DNA from: Megalobrama amblycephala
Taxonomy: Eukaryota > Chordata > Actinopteri > Cypriniformes > Xenocyprididae
Assembly (NCBI RefSeq): GCF_018812025.1
Contig: NC_063050.1
Coordinates: 11,022,282-11,086,281, forward strand
Direction: 5' to 3'
Length of the DNA stretch: 64,000 bases
The notes under the pieces are model-generated. The model was not told the DNA's origin and made no database searches. It saw nothing but the letters and a program-made list of their open reading frames with translations. Both the position numbers and the translations under genes were made by a program. This document shows, piece by piece, positions 47,712-59,500 of this stretch (position 1 is the stretch's first letter; every line of letters begins with the position of its first letter).

Positions 47712-47956
47712 TGTATGAGAGATGGATCACTATTATTTTGTTTTTCCTTTTTTATTTAAAATATTCGCAAACTTGCTTACGTCTTCAACTATATGATATT
47801 CCGATTCTCAAATATGTGTGAGTGAGTGTGTTTTGTCGTTTAAAAACCTTTATAAATGATCTTTATCTTGATCTATAATGCGAGATGGGCGCCGCCATCT
47901 TAGTTTGCACTGCAGTTCACAGAGTTCTGTCAGTCTGATTTACAGCAGGTGAATAC

Positions 47957-48532
47957 TAGCCTGGTAATACCAGACTCTGCTACTTCACTTTGCTTCGTAG
48001 ACAGAGTCTGGAATGGCATAATAGAGAAGTGTTTTCTCTCTCGCTAGGGGACGCTTGTCTGAAGTTTAAAATCATTGGTTACCCGTAAGCCAATCAGATA
48101 CGTTTAGTTATGACGTATGTTATCCGCCTGTACAGCCGCATCGAAGCACAGACATCATGCATCGAACTCAAATCTATGATTGAACTTCCACTGTAAACCT
48201 GTTGTAAACACATGATGATGTGAGCGAAATACCGGAGTGAACATGGCTGTAAACGACTTTTGCAGATTATGCAAAGTTAATGCATCCCGAAGTTTGCATC
48301 CCGTGTCTCGTTTCCCATTTCCGCGGTCGTTTCGGTTTTCGATTTCTCTAACCTACAATGTAAAACTCAGCGCTTAGCATCTACGTCACGGCTCTCAGCC
48401 CGCCCTCTGTTCGTTGATTGGCCCGGCTGTTTCCAGACCGGTGGCAAACACAAAGCTCTGACGCTGTATCAGACTGAGTACAGAAGCGAAATGAAATTGA
48501 GCGGAAGTAGGAAGTCTGACGTAGTCAGGCTA
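47957..48532 (+). mobile_element. TAGCCTG-TIR element with 9-bp target duplication (576 bp)
   Basis: Ends TAGCCTGGTAATACCAGACT (left) and TAGCCTGACTACGTCAGACT (right strand), flanked by the 9-bp repeat GGTGAATAC (47948-47956 and 48533-48541). A short plus-strand start at 48243 reads MAVNDFCRLCKVNASR, with a C-x2-C knuckle, then soon ends. It is a deleted relative of the 58856-59936 element. Confidence 0.8.
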
Positions 48533-48849
48533 GGTGAATACATCAGTTTCTCCTGAAATATATGCAAGTAAGTGGCTGGTGAACTAGAAGAATAAGAGAG
48601 TAAACTTTATAGTTACTTAGACCCATTATGTGTGTCTGATATGAATAAATGTCGGCAAATTATATTTGAATTCACTGTTTATTGATGCTTCCACTGACGT
48701 CTGACATCAGTGTGTATTTTATAAACTCCAAATGTATTGTTTAATGGTGCTTATGCGTATTTAAATGTCTGAAACCTTAAAAGAAACATTATGTGGCTGA
48801 AAACACTGCATAGCTGTGATGACAAGAGAGCGCGAAAGCACAGTTTAGC

Positions 48850-49815
48850 TGCGTTCCATTCGACAGGGTCCCTACGCAGTGTTCACTGCTCCTTACTCCC
48901 TGAGCACGGTATATCCGTTGAAGTGGACTTCGCTGACAATAATCACTCATTTGGAACACACTACAAACGTCATCAAAAAAGCCAACGACGGTGTCGCGCA
49001 GATTATGATATAACAAATAAATAGATATTATAATTTACTTTCAAATTTAAAATGGACTTAACATATTTTAAGCTTTAGCCTCTCATGCCATATGAAAATA
49101 AATTCTCATTTTGGTTAACTGTATAAATGTATTCTTAATCCACCGTCTGGGTCTCATCTTGTGCACTTTCTTTTCGACGCGCAGCACATAGCAAACACTT
49201 CTGAGGTAAATAAAGTAAAATAAAAAATGACAGAGCCTCAGCTGCTTTTCAACACTTTTACTTTGTCATGCCTATTCATACAATAAAATATGCAAATACA
49301 CTCATCGCCATAACCATTCATACTTTCGTTCGTATAATAATAACAAAATGTATGAATACTCAAAATTCAAATGTAAATTCCTCCATTGGAGAGCCGTTAA
49401 AAAACTCAACGGCTCTGCTCCATCGTAGTTCTGAATGGTGAAGCGGTGCGGAATGACAGTTGGGTGATTTTACCTCTCTGCTTCCTGTGATGTGTGATGT
49501 ATGCAATTGTGTTATTACTTCTTACCTGTTGAGGGCGCTCTCCATCTGTAAATGTGTGGGTGGTGACAACCTGTGGGAAACAGAACAAGACAAGAGTAAA
49601 AAGAGATTGTCACGTGTCTCTGTGACTTATTAAAATATACGCACTACAAATATTACAATATCACATGATGTATCGATGTTCCCTTATTCCCTATGCCTTT
49701 CGCAGTGCCCTTCGAACTGAACATGTTCGCTCCCTTCAGAATGGAATCTCACTTAAGATGGCGAAATACCCTGTGAAGTCCACTTCGCAGTCCACTTGCG
49801 GTCGAATGGAACGCA
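48850..49815. mobile_element. MITE with TGCGTTCCATTCGAC ends (966 bp)
   Basis: Left end TGCGTTCCATTCGACAGGG; the right end, read on the other strand, is TGCGTTCCATTCGACCGC. Subterminal phrases AGTGGACTTCGC and GCGAAGTGGACTTC also pair in inverted orientation. No transposase. Confidence 0.65.
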
Positions 49816-51364
49816 CCTTTTGAATCTAGCAGTTCTGTGATGTCGCTGAACATTCTAAATCCCATATGTGGAACCGTACGCCCAGGGGCACAGAAATAAA
49901 CATCCCATATGTGGGAACGTACCGCTCAAAGGGTTAAACAATAAACTGACACAAAGACATTTGAATATGTGTATACGATCCTCCTTCCGCACATTTGTAA
50001 TGTAAACGTTAGCTGTGTCTGAAACCGCTCCCTATCCACTATATAGTCCATATCGGGTATCGGCCATTTTGTAGTGGTGTCCGAATTCTGAGTGAACGAT
50101 TTCATTCCCTACATTCGTTCACTACTTTATACCCACAATTCTCTCTGATTTCGAGTGTACATTCGATGTACACTTGCTGAAGAACTATTTTCCAAACTCC
50201 AATTTATTTAACCTTTTTTTTTTTTTTTTTAAATTAATCACTACTTGAATAAAACCTACTAAAATGTATGGGGACATTATTATATAGATGAATTAAAAAA
50301 AAAAAAATTATATTTATAAAAATATTATTTTGTTAACACTGTTAACTCATTAAACTTTAAAAGATGATAATTTAGTGGATGATTTAAAAAAAAATCGTTA
50401 ATCATAGGTAGCGTATTCAAATCATAACGGTCGCCTGAGGGCGCTCAAAGACCACTTAATCTGTGAGCGTGAGAATTTCTAACAACTTTATTAAAAAGGA
50501 TAAATACATGAAATTAAGTACACTTGTTAATGTGTTTATTTTTGTTTGCAGTATTTTATAGTATTAAATGATTATGAACACATTAAGCATGACAAAAAAA
50601 TTATACAATCGATTAAACTACAAAGCTGGCACAGAGGCATGTATGATTACAAAATGAAGTCATTATGATTGTTATTGTTATTAACATTGTTTTATAATGT
50701 AAATAACATGTAGGATAAAATAGTTTTATCGCGTGTCGAGCCGTTTCTGAGACGGATATCTCAGATGCACAGTGTATACGTCAGCGTCCGAATTCACTCA
50801 CTTCATTTCGTTCACTCCATACAGATATAGTGCACTCAAATGTGCACTCACCTTTTCAACGTAATTGCGTATTACGTGACGTCACGAACGTGCATCGGAG
50901 AAAAGAGCAAGGCCAGCATTTGTGCTTATAAAACATAAACTTTTTAATTTTTTTTTTAAACGACCAATCGTTTTGCTAGATAAGACCCTTATTCATCGTC
51001 TGGTATCGTCTAAAGCCCTTTGAAGCTGCACTGAAACTGCCATTTGGACCTTCAACCGTTTGGTGCCCATTGAAATGAATGATATGGAGAAAAATCCTAG
51101 AATGTTTACATCAAAAACCTAGCCTTAATTTCTTTTCGACTGAAGAAAGAAAGACATGGACATCTTGAATGACATAGGGGTGAGTAAATTATCAGCAAAA
51201 GTTTATTTAAAAGTAATACTTTAAAGCCAGCTAATCCGGCTTCATGGTACAGGAACCCTTAACAAACCTGTGTGTCTAGTTAAGGACAACACATTTTGTG
51301 TTACTTTTAACTCAACCATTGTGTTATTCTTCTAAACACAGGCAGAAAATATTTAACACACTAA

Positions 51365-51399
<35 letters not shown>

Positions 51400-52261
51400 A
51401 ACAACACTGTGTCCAACACAACATGTGTTAACTATCATCCAATCACATTGCTGCTACGTCACTCCACAAGCCGTTAAGCAAGTTCACGCCTCTTTCTTCA
51501 TCAGTGGATGACTTAACACACAAGTTTTAAAAACAACACAACCTGTCTTATATCCTTACACACCCGTGTGTCTTGTTAAGGATAACACATTTTGTGTTAC
51601 TTTTAACTCAAACAGTGTGTTATTCTACTTACACTGTAAAATAGTTTTTGAAGCTTTTTGAAGAATATGAAAGTGTGGTTTTGGCGGAACCACTTGGAAG
51701 GTGATCATTTGTTAATATAAAGCATATACATTTACATTTTTTTATCGAAAATGAGCGATCGTTTCGCTAGATAAGACCCTTATTCCTCATCTGGTATCAT
51801 TTAAAGCCCTTTGAAGCTGCACTGAAACTGTAATTTTGACCTTCAATCGTTTGGTGCCCATTCAAGTCCACTATAAGGATAATAATCCTGGAATGTTTTC
51901 ATCAAAAAACCTTAATTTCTTTTCGAATGAAGAAAGAAAGACATGGACATCTTGGATGACATGGGGGTGAACTAATCCTTTAAATTCTTACACATCAGTG
52001 TGTGAGTTTAGGGACAACACTTATTGTGTTAATTTTGACACATTCATTGTGTGATGATTTTAACACAGTAAATGTGTCAGGAAGGTGATCTGATGTTAAC
52101 AAGCAGAATCAAAGGAGAAAATCACAATTTAAGTCACCGTTATGGAGATCAGGGTTTGCTTTAGTTGGCCTCTTGACCCTTGACTTTTTAATATTAGATT
52201 TTGTTTTGGCTGTTGTAATTTTAATTATAACAACCAGACCAGCAAAGAGAACAGATGATCA

Positions 52262-52812
52262 GGGGCTGTATTCACAAAACATTTTATCTTACCACTAAGA
52301 GTTCTCCTAAATAGCAGTAAAAGTTCTTAGCTAAGAGTTTTCTCTTAAAACCTATTCACAAAGCTGCTGAGACAAACTTTTACTAAGGAATAGACTGAAG
52401 TCTTAAGCTAAGAGTAAGGGCGGGGTTGACCTCGTTGATATGGAGTAAACAAACAGTGATTGGCTGATGGGGGAGGAGTCAGCGATTTAATCATAGAAAT
52501 ATTGTAGAATGAGGTGTCATGTTTCCATATTAAAATAAAGGTTTTAAAATACAAATGTTGACATATTCAAATAAATGTTTTTTAATAAAAATGTTCCCAC
52601 AGTCAAAATAAAATGTTGAGATATTTTTGCCATAAAGGTTTTAAAATGTGGGCTAAATGTCACTAATTAAACTAGTAATTGTCCACCTCTTGGATGTCTT
52701 CATCTCAAGAGAATGCAGAATTCAACCGACAAATTATGTTTTATAAACAAAGTTTGGGAGAAACACTTTCAAACGGTCTTTCTAATCAGCTCGAGAAGAG
52801 GAATAAATACAC

Positions 52813-52883
<71 letters not shown>

Positions 52884-53346
52884 ACTCTATTAAATTATTT
52901 GTAAGTGTGAACCCATGAAAACCACTGCCACAGGTAATCAGACAATATTTATTTATTTGTTAAAGATTAATTTTTGGCGTCTCATCGTAGATTCAAATCT
53001 ATAAATCAAATTTTTTTTATTGCATTGCATTTTATTGCATTTATGAAGAAAAGGTTCAGCACCTAAGGCTCTGTCGCTGTTGCCTCAATGATGTTTAGTG
53101 TCTTTGGGTGGATTAGGACTGTTTGTGATTTGGTCTTAGTGACTTAGGAGTCCTCTTGACTACTCCTAACATTTCACAGATTTAGGAGCTAGTTTTAGCG
53201 CTAAAATGCTTTGTGAAATACTCTTAGAGCAAAAATGTAGGACTCCTAAAATTAGGACTGACACGCCCATTATTTTTAAGAGCTTCTCCTAAATCGGCAA
53301 TTTAGGAGCTACTTTTAGCCTTAAGATATTTTGTGAATACGGCCCC
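52262..53346. mobile_element. MITE with GGGGC(T/C)GTATTCACAAAA ends (1,085 bp), unit 2 only
   Basis: Left GGGGCTGTATTCACAAAAC, right GGGGCCGTATTCACAAAA (other strand). Inside are repeated TTAGGAG/CTCCTAAA words and, at 52818-52883, a (TA)n run followed by a long T run. It sits at the very same CAGG target as the unit-1 MITE 30943-31806. Confidence 0.75.
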
Positions 53347-54393
53347 AGGTGTTGTTGGTTATGTTTTCACATAATCATTATTTGACCTGAATCACTGAAC
53401 TCATTTAGAGCCCAATCTCTGAGTTAGATTTACATTATTGATTACAGCAGCACTGTGATTCTACAGCAGAAGATCAGCTTTTTTTAATATAATCCAAAGG
53501 ATCTCTCAAAAGGTGTTCTGATAAAAATAAAAATAAAAAAGTCTTTCTTTTAGAGACACAGACATCAAGAATCAGCCTGTAAATCCCAACAGTGGTGAGA
53601 ATAATAAAGCATGTTGCAGTGCATTCTGGGAGCCACCAATCAAAATTCATCCATGGCTCCCATCATGCATTGCTGCATGAATAAATTATGAGCTGAATTG
53701 TCTTAGTAATTTCCTTTATTCTCACTATTTTATTTTGTTCTGTTTATGTGACTTTCAGTAGTTTGTTTTCTAATGTGATCTGTTTATCAGAATATGTTGC
53801 TTGTCACCGTTGTTGAGATTCACAGGCTGATTTTTGATGTCTGTGTGTGCCTAAAAGAAAGGCTTTTTTTTTTTTTATCAGAACAATTTTTGAGAAATTA
53901 CTGGATTATATTGATAAAGCTGATCTTCTGCTGTAGAATCACAGTGCTGCTGTAATCAATAATGTAAATCTAACTCAGAGATTGGGCTCTAAATGAGATC
54001 AGTGATTCAGATCAAATAATGATTATGTGAAAACATAACCAACATCTGATCATCTTTTTTCTTTGCTGGTCTGGCTGTTAGAACTCAGTTACAGCAGCCA
54101 AACAATCTCCACTATTTAAAAATCAAGGGTCAAAAGTTCAACTAAAACAAACCCTCATCTCCATGATGGTAACTTAATATTGTGATTTTCTCTTTTGGTG
54201 ATTCTACTTGTTAACAGACAAACCTTCCTGACACAATTACTGTGTTAAAATCATGATACAATGAATGTGTCAAAATGAACACAAGTCATCCACCGATGAA
54301 GAAAGAGGCATGAACTTGCTTAACGGCTTGTGGAGTGACGTAGCAGCAATGTGATTGGATGATAGTTTAACACATGTTGTGTTGGACACAGTG

Positions 54394-54400
<7 letters not shown>

Positions 54401-54465
<65 letters not shown>

Positions 54466-54495
54466 CTCTCTTTCTCTCTCTCTCTTTCTTTCTTT
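54401..54495. repeat. CT/CTTT microsatellite
   Basis: Pure TC runs interrupted by TTTC. A shorter counterpart lies at 32849-32882 in unit 1. Confidence 0.95.
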
Positions 54496-55252
54496 ACACA
54501 TGATCAACTTAAAATGAAACAAAATGTGTTAAAATAGTTATAACACAAAAAAGTGTATTATTATTATGAGAGTGTGGTGTAGACGCTCACGTGGTGGAAT
54601 GTGTTCAAACAGCCACAAAAGACCACCTACTCTCTGCCTTCTAACCTAATGCATAAACAATATAGGAAACACACTAGCCAGCCTGGATTTAAGCATTGGC
54701 TGAAGACACAAGTTTGGTTTGATGGCAAAAAAAACATTATGTCAGCTTATTCCCCCTGCTGAAAAAAAAACAAAAAAAAAAAACAGCATGTGCTGGTTAA
54801 GGTAGGTTTTGAAGCTGGTATGCTGGTTTGAGCTGGTCCATGCTTATGCATATGCTGTTTTATTCAACAGTATTAGATCGAAAGTGGACAAAAGAGACAG
54901 ATTAAAACAGCAAGTGTACACAGGAATGCGTCTCCCTCGTCTACTTGTGATCCCATAATTTAATAAAGTATTCAATAAAGTAATAATCAAATTTTTTATA
55001 ATCTCTAAAACGGGTGTGCCTCATACGTCCTGAAAAGTGAAGCTGCGGGCTCTTTGATCGCCCTCTGGAGGCTGGATGCAGTACAGGTCATAAACCCCGC
55101 CCGCTCAATGCAGACGAATAAGACTTAAGTTAAAACATAAAAATGAATTATGCTTCAAATAAAATTTTCTGACTGTCGGAGCTTCGAGGGGAGATTGAAG
55201 ATAAATAAATAACTATTAATTTTCAGTTTCTGTGTTATTTCACACAGACAAA

Positions 55253-55320
55253 ATGAGCTGTTCAGCAGTAAACTGTACTAACCGACCTACAGGATCTGAC
55301 GGATATCTGAGCTTTTCTCG
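55253..55320 (+). pseudogene. Orphan THAP first exon
   Basis: ATG at 55253 opens MSCSAVNCTNRP, with the C-x4-C start of a THAP zinc finger, continuing to YLSFSR. A GTAAC donor follows at 55321. No matching second exon (C-x2-H) was found in the next kilobase. It probably belongs to a decayed THAP-type DNA transposon lying at about 55000-55950, whose ends I could not define. Confidence 0.5.
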
Positions 55321-56510
55321 GTAACATTAAATGTGGACTTCATAAGCTAATTAATAAACGTTATTAGTTAAGATAACACGCCTAACGTTAGCCCTGACGG
55401 AAAAAAAGCAGGTGATCATTATCTGGCAATTATAATAATTTTTATGGGTATAAAATAATAATTAGCAGGATAAAACTAATGATAGCTTACTCTAATTAAT
55501 TATAGAGCACTGTCTACAGCAATCGATCTCCTGTAACGTTAGTTTAAACCTTTTATTTAAAATGGCAGGACCGTTTCTGACATTTTAGAGTTTCTAGAGA
55601 CATATTATATTGAGTTCATCTACTGAATTTGCTGTTTCAAAAATATTATTGCTCTAGAAACAGAATAGCCTATTATTTTATAGGTAGAATTTTAAATTAC
55701 ATATAATTTATAAAGAATAGTTAAAATACATCAATGATGACGCAGCCGTCTGGGCGGAAGTTTGATACCGCGACTCCGCCTCCGGGCTCCACTGACGAGT
55801 CTTTCTGCGCATGCCCAGGTTCCAAACCTTTTTTTTGGGACGTTTTTTGCGTAACGTGTCAGCGTCCATCGGCGTCCGGCTTCAGTTCAATACAATGGAA
55901 GGAAGCGGCATCGCGTCATCCATGTTTTTTTACAGTCTATGCTCTAAAATGAATACAGTGATATCTGTGTTACACCTGTCAGCTGCCCAGTATAACCAAC
56001 AGAGGGCACTCATTCTTCCACCACTGGGGCCTGGCTCTCTGTCCCTCCACCGGTTCTGCCTCCATACCACTTCCCTCCTGGATTCAAATTTGCAGCATTA
56101 AATTTGAAATAAAAACAAAATGCTATGATAATAATGTCGAATGACAATTTTATTAAAACAAGCAATTTAAAAGCAGTTTCGCAGACACTCAATATCAGAA
56201 TAGTGAATCAGAGCATTTAAACATCTGTACTTTACTGTGATTTTCACCTCAACACTTCAGACTGGCTCATGATAACAGCTAGAATAAGATCATGGAGCTG
56301 CTTGTGATGGAACAAGACATGAACACATCAGAGGTCTGGTGTCTCAGATCACCCTAATTCACATCATGAGAAACAGGATGTTGTGAGATTACAAAAGCAA
56401 TGAGAAAATAATGACAATTTTACATTTTCCTTTTAACAAATTCATATAACATCACATGGCAGAAATTATACATTCAAGTATATAATTATACATACAAGAC
56501 TAGATACAAT
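55321..56510. other. Repeat debris and gene C 3'UTR
   Basis: 55740-55940 is a GC-richer dispersed repeat (GCGCATGCCC, GCGTCATCCATGTTTTTT). 55975-56090 matches 34800-34930. 56100-56510 corresponds to the lectin 3'UTR, with a candidate polyadenylation signal on the gene strand at 56148-56153. Confidence 0.5.
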
Positions 56511-59500
56511 TTAATTCTCACAAATCCCCTTTCTCTTCTCAGAGCATGGCAGATCATTCCAGTTGTTCACAGGGTCTTTTTCAGGATCCAGTTCAATACA
56601 GTCCTCATTTCCATCGTTATTCGGCTCACCTTTGAACCAAAACCTGAATAAAATGTGTCAGTTTTTCAGGTATTCAGAGCCCCGAATGTTCAATGAAAGT
56701 TCTTGCTAAAGCACATAATTTGTTGTAAAAAAACAAAAAAACAAAAACAGCAACAAAAACAAGGCAATGAGATGATAAAAGTTTTAATCATTGTAAAACA
56801 AATTGACTGTTTTGTCTTTTAACTGACTAAAAGTAGTTATTTGACATTGATAGACTTTCATCAATCTAGTTTTGTTGGCACAGATCAGACAGATCAGATT
56901 TTGGTTTGTAAATACATTGTTGGATTTTTAAAAAATTTTTAGATACAGATTTACAGAACCAGCATATGAATCTCAACAATAGTGACACGCTTTCATGCTG
57001 CAATGCATCCTGGGAGACACCATAGAATAAAACTCATGGCTCCCAGCATGCATTGCAGCATGAAGTATGTTACCATTGTTGAGACTCATATACTGATTCT
57101 GTATGTCTGTGTATCAAAAAATAAAATCCTACAGTGTATTTAAAAAAAAGAAATTAAGAATGTCTCATCTGTGCCCACAAAATTGTTAGTTAAAATGTAT
57201 TAATATGAAATTAGTCTAATTTTTTAAGATTGTTAAACTTTTTCTGATCGTTTCTGTTCATAGTTTTTTTTTTTTTTTTTGCAACAAATTATTTGATTTA
57301 GTAAACACAAAGTCAAACTGCCCAACTAACACTGAAACAATGATCACCATAATGGTGATCAAATAATTTCAATAAAATAATAACATCTAAACCTGTTAAT
57401 TCTCAAAAAGAACTGTAGATGAACTGTAGACCAATGTTGGCAATAAAAACCAAAGAGTTCTTAATTAATCTTTGAAGTCTGTCTGTTATTCTGATATTTT
57501 TGTTTAAATTTTTACCAATATTAAATGATTGCATTTTAAGGAATTAATTGATTAATTCTAACTCAATTCTTATTTGTTGAATTTAATTAATAATATTTCT
57601 TGTAATCTGTTGCCACAATTTTATTTATAAATGAGGAGCTTAAGGCTATTCATCATTAAAGAGCATCCAAAGTGTTTTAGCACTTACCCTTGTTTCAGTG
57701 TTGAATTATCCACCCATTTCATTATCTTCTCGTTCTCAATGTCAGTCAAACCAATCCACATTCTACCCTTGACGAATGAAGATATGCACCTCTGCATGTG
57801 AATAAAAACAGGAATAAGTGTGATTCCTCTCATTCATGAACAGACTCTCACACAAACTCACCTGCTTCTCTTCAGTTTTGATAATGACCAGATCAGCTCC
57901 TCGATCCCTGCAGTACTGCCTGCTGTCAGTCCAGTTCATCTGCTCAGCAGATATTAAGAATCTGCCACTTCCTTTCAATAAATACAGACTATTTTATTTA
58001 TTGTGTTGGAAAGTGCAAATATACATATAAATCCATTTGTACAGACCTTGTTCATATAACTTCCTTAGTTCAGTCTCTAACTTCAGTTTCTTCATTAGTT
58101 CAGTGTAATTGCCCTGTAAGCTGTTGATGGTCTGATTGAACTCTTCAACTGCGTTTTTGTAACTCTTGAACAGAGATTCTCTCTCTTCTGTGTTGGAGAT
58201 CTGCTGCAGTATGATGAAGACCAGCAGAAGAACACAAATGATCCCGAGACACACTGTCATCAACACCAAACACCTACTTCCTCCTGACGAACAGAGAGAA
58301 AACATAGATAATAACTGTCACTGTCTCCCAGCCAGCACACCCATGGAGGCCCCACATGGGTTAGCCCAGATCTCTTAGGTCCACACTCTTCAGTGTGCAC
58401 ACTACATGCTGTTAAATGTAACACTGAATCAGTGTTGGAGTTAATGAGATAATTAGGTGATAACGAGCAGAATCACTGAAGGACAGAGGAACAACAAGAA
58501 CTACGACTTCAGCCACAGCCTTAGATGAAATCAACTGAAGATAAAAGACATTAAATATCTCAAGATCTGATCAAACATCTCCACAAACAGCATTACCAGC
58601 TTCACTTATTACTAACCAGACTGACTTTATTTCTGTCACACGTCTACAGAAGCTCTTACTGAGAATTAACAGAAGTTTAGATGTTGATGATTTGTTGAAA
58701 ATAATAGTTTTGTTTGATGTCACCATTATCAAGGTCAGTGTTTGCTTTAGTAAGCCAGTTTTACACTTGGCTTTTTAAGTGTTAGTTCTTCTCTGGTTGT
58801 TGTAGCTGTTTGTTGGCATTAAAGGCAAGAATTAATGTGATCAGCTGCTGTCAGCTAGCCTGACGAGGTCATACTCAATTCTAGTTCGAATATGAGTCTG
58901 ATACTGCTCCATTGGGCTTTGATTATGGGGGCGTATTTCAACCAATCCAGGAAAGGCCTCAAATGGATAGACCTACAACCAATCAGAGCTACAGAGTAAG
59001 TGACGTATGTTGAGCGACGCATAGTTGTCAACAGAACTCTTCTTAGCGACCATTGGGGCCAGCTGATAAATCAAACTTTTGCCGAATCCCGTAGGAAGGA
59101 CGGCAAAGACATCTTTCCCATCGACAAATGCCTTGATCGCGGTCCTCTGTTCCTCTTTTAAAATTAATGCGCTGTCGATATCTTCTATAACGGACGCGAT
59201 GGCGGAATCTACACATCTCAGTTCTTCAACAACAGCCATCGTTGTTGTAAACTAATTGACCTTTCGCAAAGACCCGCCCCCCTTAGTTACTGTTGCTTTG
59301 TCCGACAAGCCGTGGCGCTGTCACGCCACACAGAGTGGAAAATACATCGCGGAGCAAAGAGGAAACTGACAACACATCGACAGACGAGACAGAGCAGGTT
59401 ACTTATGATATTAAACAAAGTCCCAGCTTTCAAACTGTGTAGTTATTAAAAAAATTCAAACCATAAAAACCGTTTTGTGGCTCTTTAATGTGTTGTGACC

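Larger units (their letters stand above)
47036..51220. mobile_element. Kolobok-like element with long TIRs and TTAA target (4,185 bp)
   Basis: TTAA flanks at 47032-47035 and 51221-51224; unit 1 has one TTAA at 28556-28559. Arms 47036-47427 and 50850-51220 are long inverted repeats beginning AGGATTAGTTCAC (the right end has lost a few bases). A THAP-type zinc-finger remnant lies at 47427-47711. Kolobok transposases of vertebrates carry THAP domains and use TTAA, hence the name. The inside is a scrap-heap of other elements (47957-48532, 48850-49815). 49820-50845 has no recognised gene. Confidence 0.75.
46620..54575. mobile_element. AACACA-type foldback element, copy 3, with nested insertions
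   Basis: The unit-2 counterpart of 28144-32979. It carries the split CCTGTACCATGA MITE (46659-51248), the Kolobok-like element 47036-51220, an AGGATTAG-type MITE end (about 51640-51983), the MITE 52262-53346 and a CT microsatellite at 54401-54495. The central hairpin is at about 53555-53850. Confidence 0.65.
38226..54953. repeat. Segmental duplication unit 2
   Basis: Matches unit 1 (21416-33277) in the same orientation, with only a few differences per few hundred bases in the spacer. Unit-2-only segments are 41451-46097, 47036-51220 and 52262-53346. It begins in lectin gene B exon 4 and ends about 1.5 kb before the 3' end of gene C. Confidence 0.9.

Noticed and set aside
54355..54537. Ser/Leu-rich frame
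   Set aside because: Translation of a CT microsatellite.
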